DNA from: Pogostemon cablin
Lineage: Eukaryota > Streptophyta > Magnoliopsida > Lamiales > Lamiaceae
DNA length: 64,000 bases
NCBI GenBank assembly: GCA_023678885.1
Contig: CM042985.1
Span: forward strand, 20,190,465-20,254,464
Direction: 5' to 3'
In this document: piece by piece, positions 1 through 11,927 of the stretch
Position numbering within the stretch: position 1 is the stretch's first letter
How the letters are laid out: each line of letters starts with the position of its first letter
Program-made: the position numbers and the translations under genes
The notes under the pieces: model-generated
Told to the model about the DNA's origin: nothing
The model's input: only the letters and a program-made list of their open reading frames with translations
Database searches by the model: none

Positions 1-37
1 ATTCAAATTTATTTTTATTGAAATAAGAGTGAGGCTT

Positions 38-401
38 GCGTGCACCCGGGCGCACGGAACACATTCCGTGCGCCTTTAGAAATTTTGTATTATGGGTAAG
101 GGTACATTAATTTGGTCTAAAGGGTATACACTTTAATTACTAAAAAGTACACAATTTTGTTCTAAAGGGTATACACTTTTCATTAATATTTTTTTTTCTT
201 TAGAAAATAAAGGGTACACATTTTTATACTAAAGGGTATACAATTTAACACAAAATTCTAAAGGCGCACGGAGTGTTGTTCGTGCGCCCAGATTTTTCTT
301 TAGAAAATAAAGGGTACACATCTGTATACTAAAAGGTATACAATTTAGCACAAATTTCTAAAGGCGCACGAAAAGTGTTCCGTGCGCCCGGGTGCACAGG
401 A
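38..401. repeat. Family X short element with palindromic GC-rich ends, copy 1
   Basis: Both ends carry the same inverted sequence: GTGCACCCGGGCGCACGG on the left and its complement on the right. Each end continues inward through a second inverted piece (TTCCGTGCGCCTTTAGAAAT). The AT-rich body repeats the unit AAGGGTACAC / GGTATACA many times. There is no coding potential. It looks like a MITE of a family that recurs at about 1140-1290, 41207-41370 and 48934-49266. Its class is not settled, and no clear target duplication was found for this copy. Confidence 0.6.
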
Positions 402-619
402 GCTTTTGCCTTGAAATAAATACTACTCCTCCTTTTTTTTTCATAAGTCGTTCTAAACCCATGCACAAGAATTAATAAAAAAAAATTATCTAAATTAACC
501 TAAATTAATGATGACATAATCAAAATTTTATATTATCAATAATATCTTAAAAAAATAACGTTATTGGAAATAAATTCATCCCCACCAAAAAAAAATCTTA
601 TCCCACCAAAAAAAAATTA

Positions 620-1295
620 GAGTGAGGCCGTGCGCCTTTAGAATTTAGTATTATGGGTAAGAGTATATTATTTTGTTCTAAATGATATACACTTTAATTA
701 GTAAGGGTACACTATTTTGATCTAAAAGGTATACACTAGCATACACTTAGTATTATGGGTAAGAGTATATTATTTTGTTCTAAATGATATACACTTTAAT
801 TAGTAAGGGTACACTATTTTGATCTAAAAGGTATACACTAGCATACACTTTGATGAGTAAGGATACATCATTTTATTCTAAAAAGTATACACTCAAGCAA
901 ATGTATATTGGGGGTACGGAGGAGTATTTTATGGGGTTAATTGAGTGATCTAGTTAAGGTAAAAAATCATGAGTTATAATAATAATGATATGAATCAATG
1001 ATTGGTTTTAGAATTTAATATTATGAATAAGGGTACATTATTTTGTTCTAAATGATATACACTTTAATTAGTAAGGGTATACTATTTTATTCAAAAAGGT
1101 GTACACTGGTATACACTTTAATTAATAAGGGCACACTATTTTGTTCTAAAAGGTATACACTTTTTATTAATATTTTTTATTTTTCTTCAAAAAATAAAGG
1201 GTACACATCCTTATACTAGAGGGTATACAATTTAACACAAAATTCTAAAGGCCCAAGGAGTGTGTCCCCATGCGCCCGGGTGCAAACAAGTTTTG
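620..1295. repeat. Degenerate family X sequence with a ~103-bp tandem duplication
   Basis: This AT-rich stretch is built from the same GTATACACTTTAATTAGTAA-type words as copy 1. A unit starting near 645 is repeated almost exactly from near 748 (period about 103 bp). The right end near 1250-1290 carries the GC-rich inverted end followed by GTTTTGCC. It probably represents one or two decayed, partly overlapping family members. Confidence 0.45.
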
Positions 1296-1488
1296 CCAAA
1301 AAAATTAATACGGTGCCAAAATGGAGGGATTTCCAATTAATACTGGAGCCAAAAAAAATTTGACATTTCCCGGGCGCACGAAGCACATTCCGTGCAGCTT
1401 TGTAATTTTCGTGCCCTTTTGCAATTTAAACCCCTAACAATACATATGTTTAAATAGAATATAGAGGGGGAGGGTTGTGTTCACATGG

Positions 1489-1508
1489 GGACACGGAGCT
1501 CCGTGTCC
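1489..1508. repeat. Perfect 20-bp palindrome
   Basis: GGACACGGAGCTCCGTGTCC reads the same on both strands. It is followed by GGGGCACAGGAACTTTTGCC, which resembles the outer end of the family X element at 38-401 (CAGGAGCTTTTGCC). It may be a collapsed end-to-end remnant of that family. Confidence 0.6.
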
Positions 1509-1840
1509 ATGGGGCACAGGAACTTTTGCCATAAATAATATCTTGAGAAACTTCGAAATTGTAATTGAACGATAATCATTTAAGTACCTGCCCAAAATAA
1601 GGAAACCTTAAAATGTACTTTTAAAATTAATTTATCTTCTATATAATTTTGCATATATACTTATTTTTTAAATTCAGTATAATGTTTATTTCAAATATTT
1701 TTTTTTTACAAAAAAAATACTTCATAGAGTATAAAAATATATTTTTACCCATATTATTTATTTAAATACAATATAGCATAATAATTAAAATTTGTTTATA
1801 TAGATATTTATTTATATGAAAATGTGTGAAAAGTGTAAAA

Positions 1841-2111
1841 GTGTTATATATAATTGTTACCTATATAAAAACATTACATAATTGTGTTACTTATGAATAA
1901 GTGTTACATGAGAAGTGTAACTTATTTAAAATTAAGTGTTATATACATGTGCTACATAATAGAAAAAGTATTATTCATCTATGTTACTAAATATAGAAAG
2001 TGTTACAAATTTGTTACATATTATAATAACTTTGAAAGTGTTACCAATTTGTGTTAGTTAAAATAAAAGTGATAATCTAACATGTTAATTATTGTCACTT
2101 ATGTTGTAGTG
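1841..2111 (-). mobile_element. CACTA-type terminus with subterminal repeats (first end)
   Basis: The stretch ends with CACTTATGTTGTAGTG, whose complement CACTACAACATAAGTG starts with the CACTA motif typical of plant CACTA (CMC) transposon termini. The 250 bases before it are dense in GTGTTAC-type words, as expected for subterminal repeats. The same end, in the same orientation, recurs at 4490-4505. No matching opposite end was found inside the window, so this is a terminus, not a whole element. Confidence 0.5.
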
Positions 2112-2232
2112 TCTTTATAATGATACAAAATGCAGTTTTTCAATTTTTCCGTTAAGCTTTAGGTTGGAGTTTTTTTACCTTAATACTTTGAGTTTACAGG
2201 AGAATCTTTTCTTGTTAATGAATTGTTCCGAT

Positions 2233-2560
2233 GCTTTTGTCGTTGCCTTTAGGGAAGCTCAAGAATTAAGGAATGATCTTCGTAAATATAAAGGTCTTTT
2301 AAGATATATTTCCATGTGTTGCCTTGGTTCATAATATTTTTAAAAAAATTATTTTTATGATTCATGCAAGATGCGAGAGGGCATGGCATGAATGGAACTT
2401 CAAAAGTATTGCAAGTTTAGTTCACTCTTATTTGGCCCTTTCAAAGGTAAAGGAAGCTATATATGCCGCAAGAGAGGCGATGAAGGCAATTTCCCAAGTT
2501 ACGAAGGCTCTAAAACTAGTTGGGGATGTATATGCTAGCAATTCCAGTGGCAGAGAAAAG
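2233..2560 (+). pseudogene. APC7: APC7 (anaphase-promoting complex subunit 7) fragment
   Basis: Two coding-like pieces match the TPR repeat region of plant APC7, a scaffold subunit of the cell-cycle E3 ubiquitin ligase APC/C. Piece one (2233-2300) reads FREAQELRNDLRKYKG. Piece two (about 2415-2560) reads VHSYLALSKVKEAIYAAREA and then ALKLVGDVYASNSSGREK. These are recognisable from plant APC7 by memory, not by search. About 100 bases of unrelated sequence with a stop codon separate the pieces. Piece two ends at AAAG followed by GTATGCATG, a plausible retained 5' splice site. The rest of APC7 (normally about 550 residues) is absent. It is a broken fragment, possibly carried by the CACTA-like element whose ends flank it. 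Confidence 0.7.
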
Positions 2561-3950
2561 GTATGCATGCAGCATAATTCTAGAGTTCTTGGTCAAATTT
2601 CAATATGGTGCCGAGGTATTTAATGATATTATGCTAATCTCGTTGCTTATCTTCTGTGTGATTGTAAATGTTATGTTGGATTTTCTGCTATGGGTCTGCT
2701 TAGTTTTTTTATGCTCTAGGTGCTGGTTTTTTCTTATTTTTGTTGGCTTCTAGGTTTCTAGATTTCTGCTGATTGGCTGCTGTATTTTCATGTTGGCAGC
2801 ACTTTTATCTGGTTTTTCTCTGCTGGTCGTGGACTTCTGTTATTACATCAGGTAGCTAGCATCTTGCTTGTATTTTTTTATGATTTTTCAATTATGTAGT
2901 AGGGTAGCTGCTATTTTTTCATTTCTATTGTTATTTTTTGTTGTTGTAATTTTGTTGTGCATGACCTAAGGCTGTTGGTATTAGTTGCTGTTATTTTAGC
3001 CACTATGAAGCAGGTAACTAGCATCTTGCTGGTTTTTTTTGTTTGATTATATAGCAGGGTAGTTGTTGTTTTTTCGTTTCTGCTGTGATTTCTTACTAAT
3101 GGAATTTCTCCTGTGCATAATCTGAGATTGCTGGTTTCTGTTGTTATTTTGGCCACTATGAATTGTTTCTCTTGCTTTTCTGGCATATGCTACATGCTAA
3201 AAGTTGTTGGAATTTCTGCTATACATGCTACAACGTGTTGAATTGTAGTATGGTTTAAGGAACTAATGTTTTCTTTTGTTTTTTATGTTGCATTACTTTT
3301 AATACTTGATTATATGCTTATGGACAATGTTATAATAAGTTGAGTGATGATCAATTGTGTATACACATTTTTCATATAATGCTGTATAAATCTAGTGAAG
3401 ATAAATGTGATTTGTATAATGTTTACAAGTTGTTGCTTGCAATTTTCTTTAGAAAAGGATATTGGAGTGAATAGTTGTTTTCTCTTAATTACAATGCCGC
3501 TGGATATACGGCACATTAATTATAGGCTTTTTTTGTTAATGTGTCTCACGCTTTATTTTTGTAGAGTTAATGCTAGCTGGTTTCTGCTGCTGAATCTACC
3601 GTTGCTGTTTGTTGTAGCTTTCATTTTCTTGTCAAGATTTGAAGATGCAATTAGCTAGTTTTTTATTTATTTTTTATTGTAACTATGCCATGTGCTAGAG
3701 AGATGATCCCAATGTATTGATTGGTTGTTTTTCTAGAAAGAAGTTAGTCTTAACTTCTTTAAAAAGTTAATTTTTTACCCTACACAATTTGTGTCTTCGA
3801 TGAATGGTAAATTGTACAGATTCTAAAATAATAATAATTAAATAAATTATTATTAAAATATTATTATTAATTATTAATAATATAATATTATTATTATTAA
3901 TTAATAATAATTTATTGTTGTATGTATAAATTTTTTATTATTATTATCAA
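2561..3950. other. Intron-like, T-rich non-coding sequence
   Basis: This stretch follows the APC7 fragment's splice donor. It is T-rich on the plus strand, with runs such as TTGCTGGTTTTTTTTG and repeated GTAGCTAGCATCTTGCT words near 2850 and 3010. Open frames here are short and low-complexity. I see no recognisable protein. It may be intron sequence brought along with the APC7 fragment. Confidence 0.4.
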
Positions 3951-3959
3951 ATATTTCAT

Positions 3960-4505
3960 AATAATTAAAATCTGTTAAAAACATTAACATGTGTGTTATA
4001 TAATTATTTTACAAATGTGTTACATGTATTCTTTTAAGTGATACAAATATTATGTAATTAATGTTATATTATGTTTAAGTGTTAGCAAAACAATGTAATT
4101 AATGTTATTTTATATTAAAAGTGTTAGCAAAATAATGCAGTTAGTGTTATGTTATATTCAAAAGTGTTAAAAAAATAATGTAACTAGTGTTACATTATAT
4201 TGAAAAGCGTTAGCAAAATAATATATATATAGTGTTAAATTACATTCAAAAGTGTTAATAAAATAATGTTATATTATGATAAAATAATGTTACATTAACA
4301 ATATATGTAACAGTTTTTTAAGTGTTAAAATAAAATGTTAAAATTGATATGAGGTGTTATCATAAACGAAAAAGTGTAACATTAGACTTTAGATAATAGG
4401 GGTAACAACGACGCCTCAAAAAATGTTATTTATGACCTATAATAATATTTTTCATTGTTAAGTAACATTTTTAGGGTGTTATGTAATGCCACTTATGTTG
4501 TAGTG
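3960..4505 (-). mobile_element. CACTA-type terminus with subterminal repeats (second end)
   Basis: The stretch contains a dense array of GTGTTA / AATGTTA words and ends in CACTTATGTTGTAGTG at 4490-4505. The 16-base end is identical to that at 2096-2111 and has the same orientation. On the minus strand it begins CACTACAACATAAGTG. Together the two ends bracket the APC7 fragment. I could not find the partner 5' terminus. Confidence 0.5.
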
Positions 4506-4931
4506 AAACTCACACAAGAAAGACTACACGAAATCACATTACAGAATAGAAGAAAAGAAAAACGAGATGAGACACGATTTACATTGTTCGGAGATAAATC
4601 TCCTATGTCCACGAGAGAGAGAGATCTCATTGCTACATTGATAGGTGAGGTTATTACACTTTACAATAGGCTGTGAAACAGCTTATATACACAAATAAAT
4701 CATAATAGGGAACTTATGGGACTGATCTGAGTAGGCATTCTTGTGGCTTGTGATCAATCTTTAAACGGTTACATAACTGATCCAATTGACCCCTAACCCC
4801 TTGATGACATGTTAAGCTATTAGGCTAGATCAATAACTGCTGTCAGCTGATCAGCTTAACCATCTAACAACTCCCATGAACATCCCTTGTTACACAATGT
4901 ACCTGTGGCCCTGATTTGTTATTGTGATGAA
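4506..4931. other. Target-site sequence interrupted by copia A (left part)
   Basis: Non-coding sequence lies between the CACTA-type end and the copia A target duplication. It contains ACGAGAGAGAGAGATCTCA and a TTTACATTGTTCGGAG motif of a kind I associate with decayed plant LTRs, but no partner LTR was found. It resumes at 13321 after element A. Confidence 0.35.
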
Positions 4932-4936
4932 CTTGT

Positions 4937-6325
4937 TGTTGGATTGTATACTAAAAGTCTAACTTTTTGTATGAACAATGTTATAACAATTAATTTGAAA
5001 TGAGAATCATATGATCAAATGATTGCATCTTATAATTTATTTATATGTTCGATGCAATAGTCCACTTACTTTATACTGTAGATAATATGTTGTGCGACAA
5101 CACGCGGAAGATCATATTATCGGTTTTCTTATAAAGTATAAACAGATGCTCACAATCGAGATAGACGGGGACTCTCTATCGGGATGGTTGTAGTGTGGTT
5201 TGGTATTAGCTTGTCTTGGCTATAGAATCACATTAGTGCACTTGTGTGTATTGAGCAGGACCGCTTGAGATCGTTCGATTTATACTGACTTATAGGAGAA
5301 CTTGATCTCAGTTATTATGGATGTTCGTGCTCTTAATCCCTATACAATAACCTCGACACATAGGGCAGTATGTATTTCTTTGATTCATCAATGGGTGAGA
5401 TTTACATGCAATTAAATCAATAAACTCGGTGAGTTGGGAAGTAGTGCTGTCTCTATGGTGTGCTGTTGATTGTAGAAGGAATCCGTGTCCGTCATAGGTT
5501 GATGATGTCCCCTTGAGGAGCTCATAAGGATTATCATGTAAACCCTGCAGGTGGAATTTATTTCGGCATGATAATGAGGTTGAGTGGTACTACTCTTGGA
5601 TGAGATATTAATTAATTGAGTTGTCAGTAACTTAAATTAATTAATGGACATTGTATATCTTAAACATGGGGAGACTAACGGGCTCATAATAAGAAGGAGC
5701 CCAAAACGTAATTTTGGGATTGGTATGGTAGTGCAGTAATAATATTTTAGTGGAATATATTATTATTATTGGACTTAAGTATAAGCTTTGGGCTAAGCTT
5801 GGATACTTAAGCCCAATGGAGGCCCAACCCAATTTCTCCTCCTGGTCCCTGCTGTAGCCCATGTATATAAGTCACCTCAGCTTATCTGGAACCCTAATCT
5901 AATTCATTATTCACGTGTGATGAGGGTTGAGAGCAGATTGAGTAGGTCTCGTAGATCGTCGCCCACACGACGTCGAGATCGGACTTGGGACATACAGCAG
6001 AAGACCGGAAGGTCGTTTGCTGCTGCAGTTCGTCATGTTCCAAAATTCATATAAAATCGTACAGTTCTTTGATTTTGATGTATTATATACTGATGGAAAG
6101 TCGTCGAAGAGAGGATCTTCTGAGCACAAAGATCACTCAATTCCGACATCAGAAAAGGAACTTATGGCTATTCTCGTGGAACTGCGCAGACTGCCAGCGA
6201 GAATTCAACCTCTACATCAACCCTTGGTGAAAGGTAATGCGTTTCATGTTTACTTGCTTCCGCTGCTTGTTAGAAATACATGGAACCCTAACGGGTCACG
6301 TTAACCAAACGATCGAATGCCAACA
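4937..6325 (+). repeat. 5' LTR of copia A
   Basis: The sequence begins TGTTGGATTGTATAC and ends GAATGCCAACA. Compared by eye with 11928-13315, it shows roughly 15 substitutions and one 1-bp indel in about 1389 bases, i.e. near 99% identity. It carries a plausible promoter with TATATAAG at 5864. Short open frames inside the LTR, on both strands, recur in the other LTR but show no known domain and are probably incidental. Confidence 0.93.
5864..5871 (+). promoter_or_regulatory. Likely TATA box of the copia A 5' LTR
   Basis: TATATAAG lies about 460 bases before the LTR end, which would leave room for a transcription start and R/U5. The same motif occurs at the equivalent place in the 3' LTR near 12855. 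This is inferred from sequence only. Confidence 0.5.
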
Positions 6326-6326
6326 A

Positions 6327-6339
6327 TTGGTATCAGAGC
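6327..6339 (+). other. Primer binding site of copia A
   Basis: TTGGTATCAGAGC follows the 5' LTR after a one-base spacer. It matches the tRNA-iMet 3'-end complement used by most plant copia elements for minus-strand priming. Confidence 0.9.
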
Positions 6340-6629
6340 TTCGGTTTCGTGGTGAAGCGTGACACGTTAGGATAGGGTTTATGTGATTAATTTTTCGGAA
6401 TTAGGATCACATGTTTAGGGTTTTGGTTTTATTGCGCAAACCATGAATATCCCTATGTAATATATACCCTATATCATATCTATTCGTCCATGGTTGTGTG
6501 TGAGATGATTCGACGAAAATTGTTCGTCAATTTCACATGCAAGGAAGAAAGAGAGGGCAAAAATAGAATCACGCTTTTGAGAGAAAATCCAGCGTAGTGA
6601 TATTGCAGAGGCAATAACCAGAGTTTCAA

Positions 6630-7230
6630 CGGTCGGATTGATCTGTAATTTGGTTAGCACGTTCAGACCTTGTGGATGTACATTCTGAACGGTGGAGATC
6701 GAATTTGGAGCTTTTTCTTGCTGGGAGTACGCTGAAAACAGAAGCAGATATTTGGGCAATTCTGTTTTGCGCAGTCGAGGGAAAAGTGCCGTTTCTGACA
6801 AACTAATCGTTGGATCGAGCTGTAATTTGGTCAACACGTTCAGACCTTGTGGATGTACATTCTGAACGGTGGAGATCGAATTTGGAGGCTATTCTTGCTG
6901 GGAGTACGCTGAAAACAGAAGCAGATATTTGGGCGATTCTGTTTTGCGCAGTCGAGGGAAAAGTGCCGTTTCTAACAAATCAATCGTTGGATCAAGCTTT
7001 AATTTGGTCAGCACGTTCAGACCTTGTGGATGTACATTGTGAACGGTGGAGATCGAATTTGGAGCCTTTTCTTGCTGGGAGTACGCTGAAAACAGAAGCA
7101 GATATTTGGGCGATTCTGTTTTGCGCAGTCGAGAGAAAAGAGCCGTTTCTCACAAAATAACCGTTGGATTGATCTGTAATTTGGACAAAATGTTTAGGAC
7201 TTACAGTAGTAGATTTTGGACGGTGGAGAT
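6630..7230 (+). repeat. 177-bp tandem repeat in the copia A leader
   Basis: Copies of CTGTAATTTGG (third copy CTTTAATTTGG) start at 6643, 6820, 6997 and 7174, each exactly 177 bases apart. There are about three full copies and a partial fourth. 177 is 59 codons, so long frames open across it (for example 6810-7160), but they contain only the repeat and no known domain. The repeat lies between the primer site and the region where gag would be expected. Confidence 0.85.
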
Positions 7231-7504
7231 TGGATTCTGAGGTTCTTTCAGTTTCGAACTACGAACGACAGTTGGTGTAGTTTGGTGTTGCGCGTTGGGC
7301 TGAACTTGGTTACATGCAAGTAGGCCCTTGGACGAGCGACAGTCCGGGCGAGGGGCGCTCGTCAAGGCACTTGGGGCGCTCCCTGACATAATTGGCGGTG
7401 GGATATGACGATGGACGTCTTGGGGCAAAAGCAATCCTGCTTGTTGCGTAAGGCATCGATTCCACAGTAGGAGTGTCGGACAAGACATTAAAATTTAGAG
7501 GCGT

Positions 7505-8215
7505 TTTTATTCCTAATATATATAACTGTCATAATTGATTTAATTGTCTATTATTGTTATATATATATATGGATGCCTGATCTCTATGATTTATTGTCTT
7601 ATATAGAAGCATGCTAGATTGCGTATTATATTTGGTATATTATATGCATGTATTGCTAGAGTGTTGGATAAGACATCCAATTTTAAGAAAACTAATTCCT
7701 AATATATAACTGCCATAATAGATTGTATATTATTTTTATATATGGATGTCGAATTAATTCCTAATATATGACTGCTATAATTGATTTAATAATCTATTAT
7801 TGTCATATATGAATGTCGAATTAATTCCTAATATATAACTGCTATAATTGATTGTCTATTATTGTTATATATGGATGTTGAATTGATTCCTAATATATAA
7901 CTGACATAATTGATTTAATTATCTATTATTGTTATATATGGTTGCTCGTCGATATCGATGATTTTGATAATCTAAACGATATGACGATCGATATCAATAG
8001 TTTCGGAATTTTGATAATCTTGATGTTTTTCGAATATTTGATAATCTAGTTGATATCGATGATTTTGATAATCTGGACGACATCGACGGTCGATATCGAT
8101 GGTTTCGAAAATTGGACAATCTGGAAATTTTGAAAATTTGATAGTCTGGAAGTCTTTGCTGATATTCGTGCCTGGTGGCGAACAATCGAATTCGCTGATA
8201 TATAACTGTTAATGA
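7505..8215 (+). repeat. Degenerate 62-67-bp repeats and GATATCGATGATTTTGATAA-type repeats in copia A
   Basis: About five copies of a unit beginning TTCCTAATATATAACTG and ending ATATATGGATGTCGAATT run from 7505 to about 7945. They are followed to about 8160 by copies of GATATCGATGATTTTGATAA and ATCTGGA-type words. A last partial unit of the first repeat occurs near 8200. No coding function is seen. Confidence 0.7.
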
Positions 8216-8389
8216 TTGATTTAATTATTGATTATTGTTATATAAGTATGCATGACTCTCTGTGATTTACTGCCTTATGTGCCGTAATAGAAGCATGCTA
8301 GCGTTGCGCATTTTATTCTGAATATCATACACATGTAAAAACCCTCGGTGTTAAATTACTAAGTGGGAGAGGGGATTGGTAATTAATTC

Positions 8390-8610
8390 CCGCGGCCTCC
8401 ATTATTGGTTTGTAATTGATGTGGGTAAACTTGCGCGTTGGCAATAGAGCCTTCCTCCCTAACGGATGAGTTTATTCACGGATCACTGGTACAAACTTCT
8501 TTAAATAATTATTGTTTGTAATGTGATGCATATGGACTTGCGCGTTGGCTATAGTGCCTTCCTCCCTAACGGATGAGCTTATATGCGGTTCACTAGTACA
8601 AACTTATATA
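8390..8610 (+). repeat. Imperfect ~110-bp duplication in the copia A leader
   Basis: ACTTGCGCGTTGGC followed by CTTCCTCCCTAACGGATGAG occurs near 8430 and again near 8535, each followed by CACTRGTACAAACTT. It lies in the long untranslated leader. A further CTCCCCAACGGAG-type motif appears near 8735. Confidence 0.65.
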
Positions 8611-9544
8611 ATTGATGGTTGTAGAAAGTTATCTGAGCGCGTGTGTACTTCTCCAACAGTAAGGCACATAAGCTTGGGCAGCGGACTTGGAATCAAATAA
8701 TGGTGCACACTTAGATGTAAATAATTAGTATCCTCCCCAACGGAGTCACTGCTATTATTTGCATGGCTAAAGAGGAACCGACTATTAATTATTTTATCAT
8801 GAAGTTAGGTTGACAAATGAAATTAATGGGTAAAACCTTCTCTTGTAAATGTTCGGGTTTGTAAACGTCCACACTAACGTGGCTTGCAGACTCACGGTGC
8901 TTGAGATGTCGGTGAATTTTATTTTTATATTGTTTTGAGGGAATCAATATAAAAGGATAAAATTCGAAGTTTTGATCGGTAAATTAATTTAAGATTCTCT
9001 AAATTTCAAATGGTTTTATTTCACTTATGGTTGACTAAAAGAAATTATATTTACTGGTCCAAAATTAGATGATTAGAAAAGAATCTTGGTTTTGAATTTT
9101 ACTGCTTAAGAAAATACATGTGTGTTCTCACAATGGACGTCTCATGATGCCTATTAAAGTCTCTAGTGAAGAGATGAGAGGTTCATAGAAATATGATGGT
9201 CTCATGTAACTCTTCGGATACTTGAGTAAGTTAAAAGGCAGAAGATCATGATTTAATTTGATGAATGAATTGGGAAAGCATGGAGTATAAATTGAAGGGA
9301 AACCTAGATCAATTTAATTCTTTGTGAATTGCCTAGATGTTTTTGAGTAAGTTCCACCTGAATTACAATAGGATGTATATGGTGGAAAACTTCTGGCAAA
9401 ACATGTGGCAAAGGAAAGCCATTTTCATCATAATGTGAACAAATTTTATATCTTATTCACTAGTTGTTTAAAACATGATTAGTGATGGCATTTACTGACA
9501 CGAAGTGTGTAGATACTGGAATCACTAAATGTTTATTACTAAGT

Positions 9545-11860
9545 GAGGATAAGATTGTTATTACATGGGTAAAACTACAAGAGTAGTGGCTATTGCAGTG
9601 GGAGTTGTCTATTTATTAAATGATATGAGTAGACGTATGATTTTATGAAATTGTCTTTACGTACATTTTCATAGAAAGAATTTGATTTCGGTTTCTATGC
9701 ATTAATAGATGGATACTCTATTTCATTTAAATGATATGGTCATTATAATGAATGATAGAGTTGTAATCTGTTATGGTACGTTGGTGAACAATTTGTACAC
9801 TCTTAAATCATGTTTATCCCCTGGATGCGACAAATAGTAATTAATAATGAGTCTTCTAATCTAGTAAGAGAAAGGTACCTTCGAAAATGAATTTCCCACC
9901 TTAATGGTGTGACGAATAGAAGGAATAGCACTCTTATGGTAGTGATTAGATAGATGATGAATTATTTGGAATTACTAAATTCATTTTATGGATATGCCCT
10001 AGGAACAGTAATTCGTAAGAATATTTTTCTATTTGTGGGATATCCTAGAAAAATGAAGGATGATTTATTTAGTCCACAAGATCGAAGAGTGATTGTTAAC
10101 ATAAACACTAGATTTTTGGAAAAAGGACTATGTAATAAATCAAATACCCATGTATAAGTTGTTCTAAAGGAAGTGAGAGGAAAACACAAAGTATAAGTAC
10201 CAAGTGTACAAGAGGATATACCACAAGGTAAACTGCAACGCGTGTCACGTCTGATATACAATTGCATGTAGTGCCTTGTCGTAGTGGGAGGGTTCTTCGA
10301 CAACTTGTAAGATACATGTTTTGGGAAAGTCGTGAGACTTGGTCCCTCGCAAACATGAAATGGACCCACGGATACGACGAAGCACTACAAGTTAGAAATG
10401 CATAATCCTAGCAAAGTGCAATGAATATTAAAATATAACGATTTTAAATTAGGTCTGGATGCTTGTTGAACCGCTAAATGGCGTAAAAGCCATTGGAAGC
10501 GGGCATGCAAGAATAAAAGAGGATCATAGAATAAGGTGAAAACCTTGGAAGCAAGCTTGTTGCGAAAAGGTATACTCAGAAAGAAATGGTTCGATTATGA
10601 GAAAACCTGTTCGCCGGTAGCTATGCCTAAGTTGATCCGAACTCTTTTATTTGTTGCTACTCATATGAAATATGAGGGATAGCAAATAGATGTCGAGACA
10701 GCTTTCCTGATTGGAAGTCTTAAGGGAAACATCTATGTGAAGCAACCAGAGTGATTCATTGCAAAGAGCTAAGAGCATTGTGATAGTGAGCTTAAAAGTG
10801 TCCATTAATGGACTAAAACAAGCTTCAAGATCATGAAACATCCGTTTTGATGAGGTAATCCAGTGACATGGATCTAATCAATGATCGGATGGGTCTTGTG
10901 TATTGAAAAGAGTGATGGAAACGTGGTGGTATTTCTTGTACTATACGTAGATGATATATTGCTCATTGGAGACAATGAAAGAGTATTGTCGGGCGTATGT
11001 GTATGGATAATAAAGCGGTATGAAATGAAAGACTTAAGAAGAACAAAAATATCCTTTTGATCACGGTAATACGGATCACAAGAAAGGATATTATGCTTGT
11101 CTCAAGCTTCATGAATTGATACGATCCTTACTTGTTTTAGCAAGTGACTTTATCTAAGAAAATATGTCTTGAGACACAAAAGGAAGATAAAGGTGATGAA
11201 AGCGGTTCCTTATGCTTCGGCGAATAAGGAAGCTTAATCTTAGGAATGCTATGCGCGAGAATGGATATCTATTTTGCTGAACGCATGAACAGTGGGTATC
11301 AACGTAACCCGGAACAAGAATGATGAACTGTGGTAAGACATATATGAAGTGCCTGAGAAGGACTGGAAATTATATGTAAGCTTACTGGGCAAATTCACTG
11401 CTTCTTGTGGATTACGTAGATTCGGATTTTTTAGTCAGATTGGACGACAGTAAATCCACCTCAAGGTTATGTGTTTAATTTTAGGAAGTTGAGTCATAAT
11501 GTGGAGGAGTGTTATATAGAAATATATTTCAGACTCCGGACTCCATCATGGAAAGATGATAAATTGGAGCCTATAAGGCAGCCAAAGTATCTGTATGACT
11601 CTAGAAACTTCAAGATGGACTTCGAAGTGTTTCTAAGTTTGTCCAAGGATATCACAATTTATATTGATGATATTGGTGCAGTTGCAAACTTGAAGGAATC
11701 ACGAGCCCATAAGGCAATTAAACACATGGAGTGCAAGTACCACCTGTTACGAGAAATCGTATGATGAGGGGAAGGTTGTTGTCGCCTAGATTGCATCGGA
11801 TGATGACCTAGTAAATCCATTTACAAGGATATTAAGGCGAGAGCTTTTAATGGTCGTGTA
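9545..11860 (+). pseudogene. Copia A pol remnant (protease, integrase, RT, RNase H)
   Basis: The domain order is that of Ty1/copia. A protease-region piece near 9564 is followed by the pre-integrase motif RKNLISVS near 9673. An integrase C-terminal piece lies at 9954-10157 (FVGYPRKMKDDLFSPQDRRV). RT pieces run from about 10450, with QIDVETAFLIGSLKGNIYVK near 10685 and the catalytic YVDD at 10944-10955. RNase H lies at about 11590-11764 (IYIDDIGAVANLKESRAHKA). The frame changes many times and stops are frequent. The stretch is about 2.3 kb against roughly 4 kb in complete relatives, so segments are deleted. No convincing gag was recognised upstream. Confidence 0.88.
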
Positions 11861-11916
11861 GTGGGAGTGGGAATCAGATGTATGGCGGAAGACATGACAG
11901 CATAGTCTTTTAGTAT

Positions 11917-11927
11917 AAGTGGGAGAT
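11917..11927 (+). other. Polypurine tract of copia A
   Basis: AAGTGGGAGA lies immediately before the 3' LTR start TGTTGG. This is the usual place and composition of the plus-strand primer in plant copia elements. Confidence 0.75.

Noticed and set aside
2911..3658. Short frames downstream of the APC7 fragment as further APC7 exons
   Set aside because: No APC7-like peptide was recognised. Composition is intron-like.
5641..6304. Open frames in the copia A LTR on both strands (recurring at 12632-13294)
   Set aside because: Present in both LTRs simply because the LTR is duplicated. No known domain, and the frames overlap each other on opposite strands.
6810..7240. Long plus-strand frame across the 177-bp repeats
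   Set aside because: 177 is a multiple of three, so the repeat stays open by itself. Nothing but the repeat is encoded.
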